A stretch of DNA of 64,000 bases from Lineus longissimus (lineage: Eukaryota; Nemertea; Pilidiophora; Heteronemertea; Lineidae). Where the stretch lies: assembly GCF_910592395.1 (NCBI RefSeq), contig NC_088308.1, forward strand, positions 6,465,001-6,529,000, read 5' to 3'. Positions within the stretch are counted from its first letter, which is position 1. Every line of letters starts with the position of its first letter. Position numbers and translations under genes: made by a program. Of this stretch, positions 59,664 through 64,000 are shown piece after piece. Under the pieces are notes generated by a model. The model saw nothing but the letters and a program-made list of their open reading frames with translations, did not search any database and was not told the DNA's origin.

Positions 59664-59830
59664 ATGGCAACCAAATGGGATATCATGCCAAATGGCTGTG
59701 AATTGTTTTATGTGGTGTCGGCGGTTGACAATATTCGCGGGTTAAACCGTCATGTGGGCAGAGGTGCGTTAACGTTAGGCCCAAAAATAGAATCTCTGGG
59801 GAACAAAATATTCTTTAATCCGACTCTTAG
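59664..59830 (+). CDS. Possible first exon (55 codons)
   Basis: An ATG after GTA opens MATKWDIMPNGCELFYVVSA, then VDNIRGLNRHVGRGALTLGP, and reaches ACTCTTAG followed by GTATGG, a usable donor. An overlapping minus-strand frame (59995-59750) is equally open and protein-like, and a third plus-strand frame (59833-60069) follows. All three cannot be real, which lowers confidence in each. Confidence 0.13.
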
Positions 59831-62800
59831 GTATGGGCGGTTGTCTCCATAGGACCACCCAGCATAATCTGTCAGAATATGGTAGAGCCGGGCACTTAGG
59901 GGAACATTTTCGACTGCTCTACCGGGATGATGGAGTCCATGCCATGCACCAGAATCGATCAAGCGCGAGCAGTGAAGTTTATTTAGGTATGACAAATTTA
60001 TTGCAAACTAGGAAATTCCACAAAGAAATCCCAAAGATCCCACAGCATCAGAACCTCATTTCGACATAGTGGAATCAACTTGTGTAAGGAACCGCTGAGA
60101 TAAACATTGCAATTGTGGGCTTATGATGTTCAGCTTCAAATTAAATTTCGCCGCTCCTCGCCTTAATTGGAAAAGGTGTATATGTCCGTTGTCAGTATAT
60201 GATACTCAGTTTTCAGGAAAATGACCTCACTAGAGGTCTGCTGCTTCCCAGAATTGCTGTAAAAAATATTCTATTTTTGTTCTTTTATGATACAGAAAAC
60301 TCATTACAAAACATTATTATGATTAGAAATGAATATCAATTATCGTGGTTTCCCAGACATCACTATCAAAACCTTTTCATATGCGTAAAAAAGGTAATAA
60401 AGAATGGTGGGCTTATGAATAAAGGATGTTAGTTTGACTGGCTATATATCAAACGTACAAAAGAATAGACATTAATGATACCCGAAGCTCCCTTAATAAC
60501 CCCAGTGTTTTATATATATGTCACCGCAAGTATAGCATCGCGCAGGGCTAATATCTGGTTTGCTTTACCAAACAAATTCGTATAAAAAGGAATAAAATGG
60601 TGACCGTTGTGTCAAGTGCCAGACATGCCAGAGGAGAGATGATATAAATCACGATATATCAGCTTTCTCAGCCTGAATTCTGACAACTGAATTTGACGTG
60701 GATATCTTTGGGCACAATGAAAGAAACAATAGCTTACTTGGTGTAGGTTTTGTGGCGCCATGCCGAGGTTCTCCAGAGCTTGCTATTACAATAGCTAGCA
60801 TTACATCGAGAACTAATGAAGATACTAGGATTGGTGGCCATTACAAGATTTCCTGTCAGTTTGTTTGTTCTTCTTCAGAGATCTCAAGACTTTTCAAAAG
60901 TCTCTTCACTTAGTATGATCAGTCCTCTCTGAGCTGAGAGCACACAGGGGCAATTTTACGCGAGAGCATGGTCAAGAGATCTACGACATGATTTAGAAAG
61001 TGACTAAAATGTTACAACCTCTGTTGGCGCCTTGCTTTACCAACTAAATTCGCATGGCAGCACGCTCTTCAGCCAACTTGACAAATGTAAGGTATGTGAC
61101 ATGTATGAGAGAGGTTACCTTTGGTGAAGGTGTACACTGAATGCGACCATAACCTTGACCTCTTGTGAAGGTCAGAAAGGCTGGACAGAAGAGTACATTG
61201 TAAACCGCAAAATTATTGCGTCTTTTTTGTTTGTTATTCGCGAAATTTTTCCAATGAAAAATGTTTTTTTCACGATATTTAATTTAGGAATCGAGGTTCT
61301 TCGCGAAATCCGCGGACTGAGTAAAAAATGTTTTTGAAAGTTGATAGTATTTTTTTCAAAGGCCTCGTTTCTGGATTGCTTGTAATGCAATGCACACTTT
61401 AGTCTAGTGTTTTTTGCCTGCGTGCTATTTCGTCTCACTAATTACTTAATGGTAAAGAGTTGCCAGTAAATCTTCCTCAGTAAAGTATTTTATAGTAAAA
61501 AAATTGAATGAAATAAGAGCTAAATTTGATCTCAATTTGCATAATTTGCAGACGAATAATTGGTGCGTTAACACTGGTTATTGTGACAAAAATCGTGTTT
61601 AAGAGCAATAAAATAGATTTAATGTACCGCGGGGAACACAAATTGGTGAACAAGATCTAATAAAGCCTAGCAGAATTACATGATGCCTATTTTCTTTTGA
61701 AAAATACTGATGTGACCAATTTTACTATTTTATTAGTTTGCGTGTGTAAAGGTTCCACAACAGAAAAAGTGTTCGGGGGGGGGGAGACTTGTAGTGCCCA
61801 CTCAGGCAACTCAATTCTTGCTTGAGAGAAACATCTCCTTCATTAAATTTTAGGACTTTATTACGTAATGATTTACAATAGTAGAGTTAGAACGCAGACA
61901 TTACTGCTATTGCTGAATGAGCAACCGGGCCTTGCATTGGTTACGTACATGTATGCAGCGACGTACATTGTATGTACGTACATACAGTTTTCATCTAATG
62001 GTTCAAAGAGGCACCAATAATTGTGTCACGCAATCACATCATCAATACCGTAACGGTACGTACAACATTAATAGGAAGGCCATCAAAAACTCATCAGTAT
62101 GATTGTTGTAATCAATTCGAAGTCGAATAAAGTTCACGCCAAGGTCATTGACACATAAGAATGTGAACAACATTTCTTCACTTTATGACCAAGAAGGTAT
62201 ATCACTGTGTTCTTGTGATCTAGACATAAAGTGATTTTCTCCCGGCCTCCTGATTGCAAGTTTTCCTCAAAGGACCGACATGTGTTAGATGGTAGTTATA
62301 ATCCAATACTAACGTCCTACAGTCATCATTAGGTGTTGGTTTGCTGCGGTATCTATCATATTTGCAATCGATGTTAGAATTGGCTCACCTCGACATGTCA
62401 TTAAAAAAACGGAGTGGCATTTTCACAGCCCCAAAAACGATATCCCTCTGGAAAGCATTTGCATAACGGAGAACGTTTCATGAATCATCCAGAGAGCACG
62501 GAAATCTATTTGTAATGAAAGGGATTGAGAGCCTGAGCCAAATCAACAGATGACTAACAGCGACCAGACAATAATAAAAAATCTATAGATCAATGGGCCT
62601 CGTTCTCTAAGTTCGCAGCATTTCAATCGTCAAGCGCCGTAGTTACAGCTTATGCCATCTTACAGGAGATGCTGTAACAATTTTTGTTTAATTCAGCCAT
62701 TTGTTTGACTAAGATTCTTGTCCACATAATGTTTTAAGTATTTGCAAGGGTTTGCCTTTTCCTGGTTCTGTGGCAATCCCGCGCAGGGGATCCTCACCAG

Positions 62801-62989
62801 AATTTTGCGGAGGTGTGCCACTCATGAGGATGATTCGAAAGGCCGGCTGTGATGTTCGAGGCTACGATTTGTCATGAGAAATGCCACGGTGCAAAGCCTT
62901 CCTACATTACAAGCCATTATGTAGGGCAGCTTGAACGGTTTGCGCCATTATCAATGCACATAACGACGCTGTTAAGACAGGCTGTCATG
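59831..62989. other. Unassigned DNA
   Basis: No gene is recognised. A 71-codon plus-strand frame (60698-60913) has protein-like text (LLGVGFVAPCRGSPELAITI) but no good start or acceptor. A run of ten G lies at 61775-61784, and a TACGTACAT-rich patch at about 61940-61985. Confidence 0.45.
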
Positions 62990-63075
62990 GGTCCAGATGA
63001 ATTAATAATGTATTGCCAATAAAATTAATTTATTAGCCGATTAATTTATTAGGTGCACTGCCTACTTCGTTTTAT
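62990..63075. promoter_or_regulatory. TTTATTAG/TAATTTATT homeodomain-site cluster
   Basis: GATGAATTAATAATG, CAATAAAATTAATTTATTAG and GATTAATTTATTAGG lie within 80 bp. Repeated TTTATTA and TAATTTA words are posterior-Hox/Cdx-like. The cluster lies about 60 bp upstream of the next open frame. Confidence 0.22.
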
Positions 63076-63131
63076 AGCCACTGAACATTGCCATCTGTTA
63101 GCAAGTCCAACATTTTTTATAAACATTAAAC

Positions 63132-63467
63132 ATGATGAAAACAAGGAGCGGACTTTTAATGAGAAAGCTCAAGAGGCAGATGCATTGTCCTCTGCATAGC
63201 CATGATTTGTTTTCATCGGCAATCTTTGCCTATACTTTTTATGCTCGGAAATGGTCGGGAGAACTGCTCGGCTGTTTGAAGATCGCTGAAAGGGCTCCTT
63301 GTGGATGGATTTGCCAGAGTAATCGATTGGCTAAAACTTTGGTTTCCCGCGGTTTCTTTACCACTTCTCGAACACCACGAGTCAGAACGTTCGAATATTC
63401 AAGTATCCCATATCGTATCACGGTGTCTCACATAACATTTAAGAAAATATGGGAACGTTTTATGTAG
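63132..63467 (+). CDS. Possible small basic protein (111 codons)
   Basis: The frame starts with two ATG codons (AAAC before the first) and reads MMKTRSGLLMRKLKRQMHCP, a strongly basic N-terminus. It continues LFSSAIFAYTFYARKWSGEL and CGWICQSNRLAKTLVSRGFF to a TAG. The basic, hydroxylated first part could be a mitochondrial presequence. It is the longest ATG-initiated open frame on its strand apart from the LINE tail. Its length is still compatible with chance. No family or polyadenylation signal is recognised. Confidence 0.2.
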   Translation: MMKTRSGLLMRKLKRQMHCPLHSHDLFSSAIFAYTFYARKWSGELLGCLKIAERAPCGWICQSNRLAKTLVSRGFFTTSRTPRVRTFEYSSIPYRITVSHITFKKIWERFM

Positions 63468-64000
63468 TTCAGATGCTCTCACTGTTGACATGTTGTCGTT
63501 CGAACCAATCCGATCACTCGGATTAAAATGGGTCACGTGGTTGGTTAAATCAATGTAAATTAGGTCTTCTTCATTATAACATACTGCTGAGTGCAAATAG
63601 CATTAGTTGGGTTCAGTTTCAATTTCGTCATCTTTGTCAGGTATGTGTTAAAATATGTTGTCACAGTTTATGTTAATGTGTGAATATGTACCCGTGCGTA
63701 ATTAACAACACGAGTTGCATATTAGCGCGCTAACACTAATCAAACAAGACAGAAAACTACTCCCATTATTTATGTGATGGTCCCACGGGTCGATAGCGCA
63801 ATATAATATCCAATGAAGTCATTGCATTTTCTAAATCTGCCGATTCATATCAGAGTGCTTATGAGAGCGATGTCGATGAGGTAAAAACTCGCAATCGTTA
63901 TTAGGAAGGAACTGTTTATACCCAAGGGCTTAGGCTGCGGATGCGGGGCGCACTAGATGCATATCCCACCCCGGTGGAGGGCACTATGATTTATGGCAAT
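63468..64000. other. Unassigned DNA at the right edge
   Basis: No feature recognised. Confidence 0.5.

Noticed and set aside
59750-60069. Three mutually overlapping open frames on both strands
   Set aside because: They cannot all be real; only the one with an ATG and donor was kept, at low confidence.
1-64000. CRISPR array, operon, prophage or bacterial mobile element
   Set aside because: No regularly spaced repeats with unique spacers, no dense gene packing and no ribosome-binding-site pattern; the window is eukaryotic.

Overview
The window looks like an intergenic or intronic stretch of an animal genome. It is AT-rich (about 38-40% GC by eye) and has no bacterial-style gene packing. It carries 3' ends of non-LTR retrotransposons, several small inverted-repeat (MITE-like or foldback) DNA elements, a tRNA-Met-derived sequence and many degenerate tandem repeats. 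The word TACATGTA and its relatives are frequent. Together this suggests a marine invertebrate, possibly a deuterostome, but nothing in the sequence fixes the species.

No complete conventional gene can be recognised. At this base composition a rough calculation (a stop about every 15 codons per frame, several thousand stop-to-stop intervals on both strands) predicts well over a hundred open frames of 60 codons or more by chance, and a longest one near 130 codons. Apart from the retrotransposon tail, the open frames here fit that expectation. I therefore list only frames that also have credible splice sites, a good start context or protein-like composition, and I give them low confidence. The best are minus-strand internal exon candidates at 24.9-25.1, 47.3-47.5 and 53.5-53.7 kb, and plus-strand terminal exon candidates at 51.6, 55.5 and 56.4 kb. 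A promoter-like cluster (E-box, octamer, TATA box, short hairpin) near 50.2 kb precedes a short signal-peptide-like frame that ends in a splice donor.

Layout. 0.8-2.3 kb: three inverted-repeat elements in a row. 4.2-5.0 kb: two small open frames and a diverged direct repeat. 7.1-7.5 kb: LINE 3' end. 12.1-12.7 kb: a TTAA-flanked MITE nested inside a second inverted-repeat element. 14.2-14.8 kb: candidate exon and AT-rich, homeodomain/Sox-site-rich DNA. 14.8-24.5 kb: nothing recognisable. 24.5-25.1 kb: degenerate tandem repeat and a candidate exon. 28.7-29.4 kb: two open frames. 30.6-37.1 kb: hairpin, a dispersed repeat pair, a 522-bp foldback element with a 9-bp target duplication, the tRNA-Met-derived sequence and a second LINE tail. 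40.2-44.4 kb: recent tandem duplications and a perfect 32-bp palindrome. 46.6-57.6 kb: most of the candidate exons and regulatory-looking segments. 57.6-64 kb: mostly featureless, with an AT-rich homeodomain-site cluster and a 111-codon frame near 63 kb.

The genes cannot be joined into a model from sequence alone. The most defensible findings are the repeat structures; the exon and enhancer readings are hypotheses.
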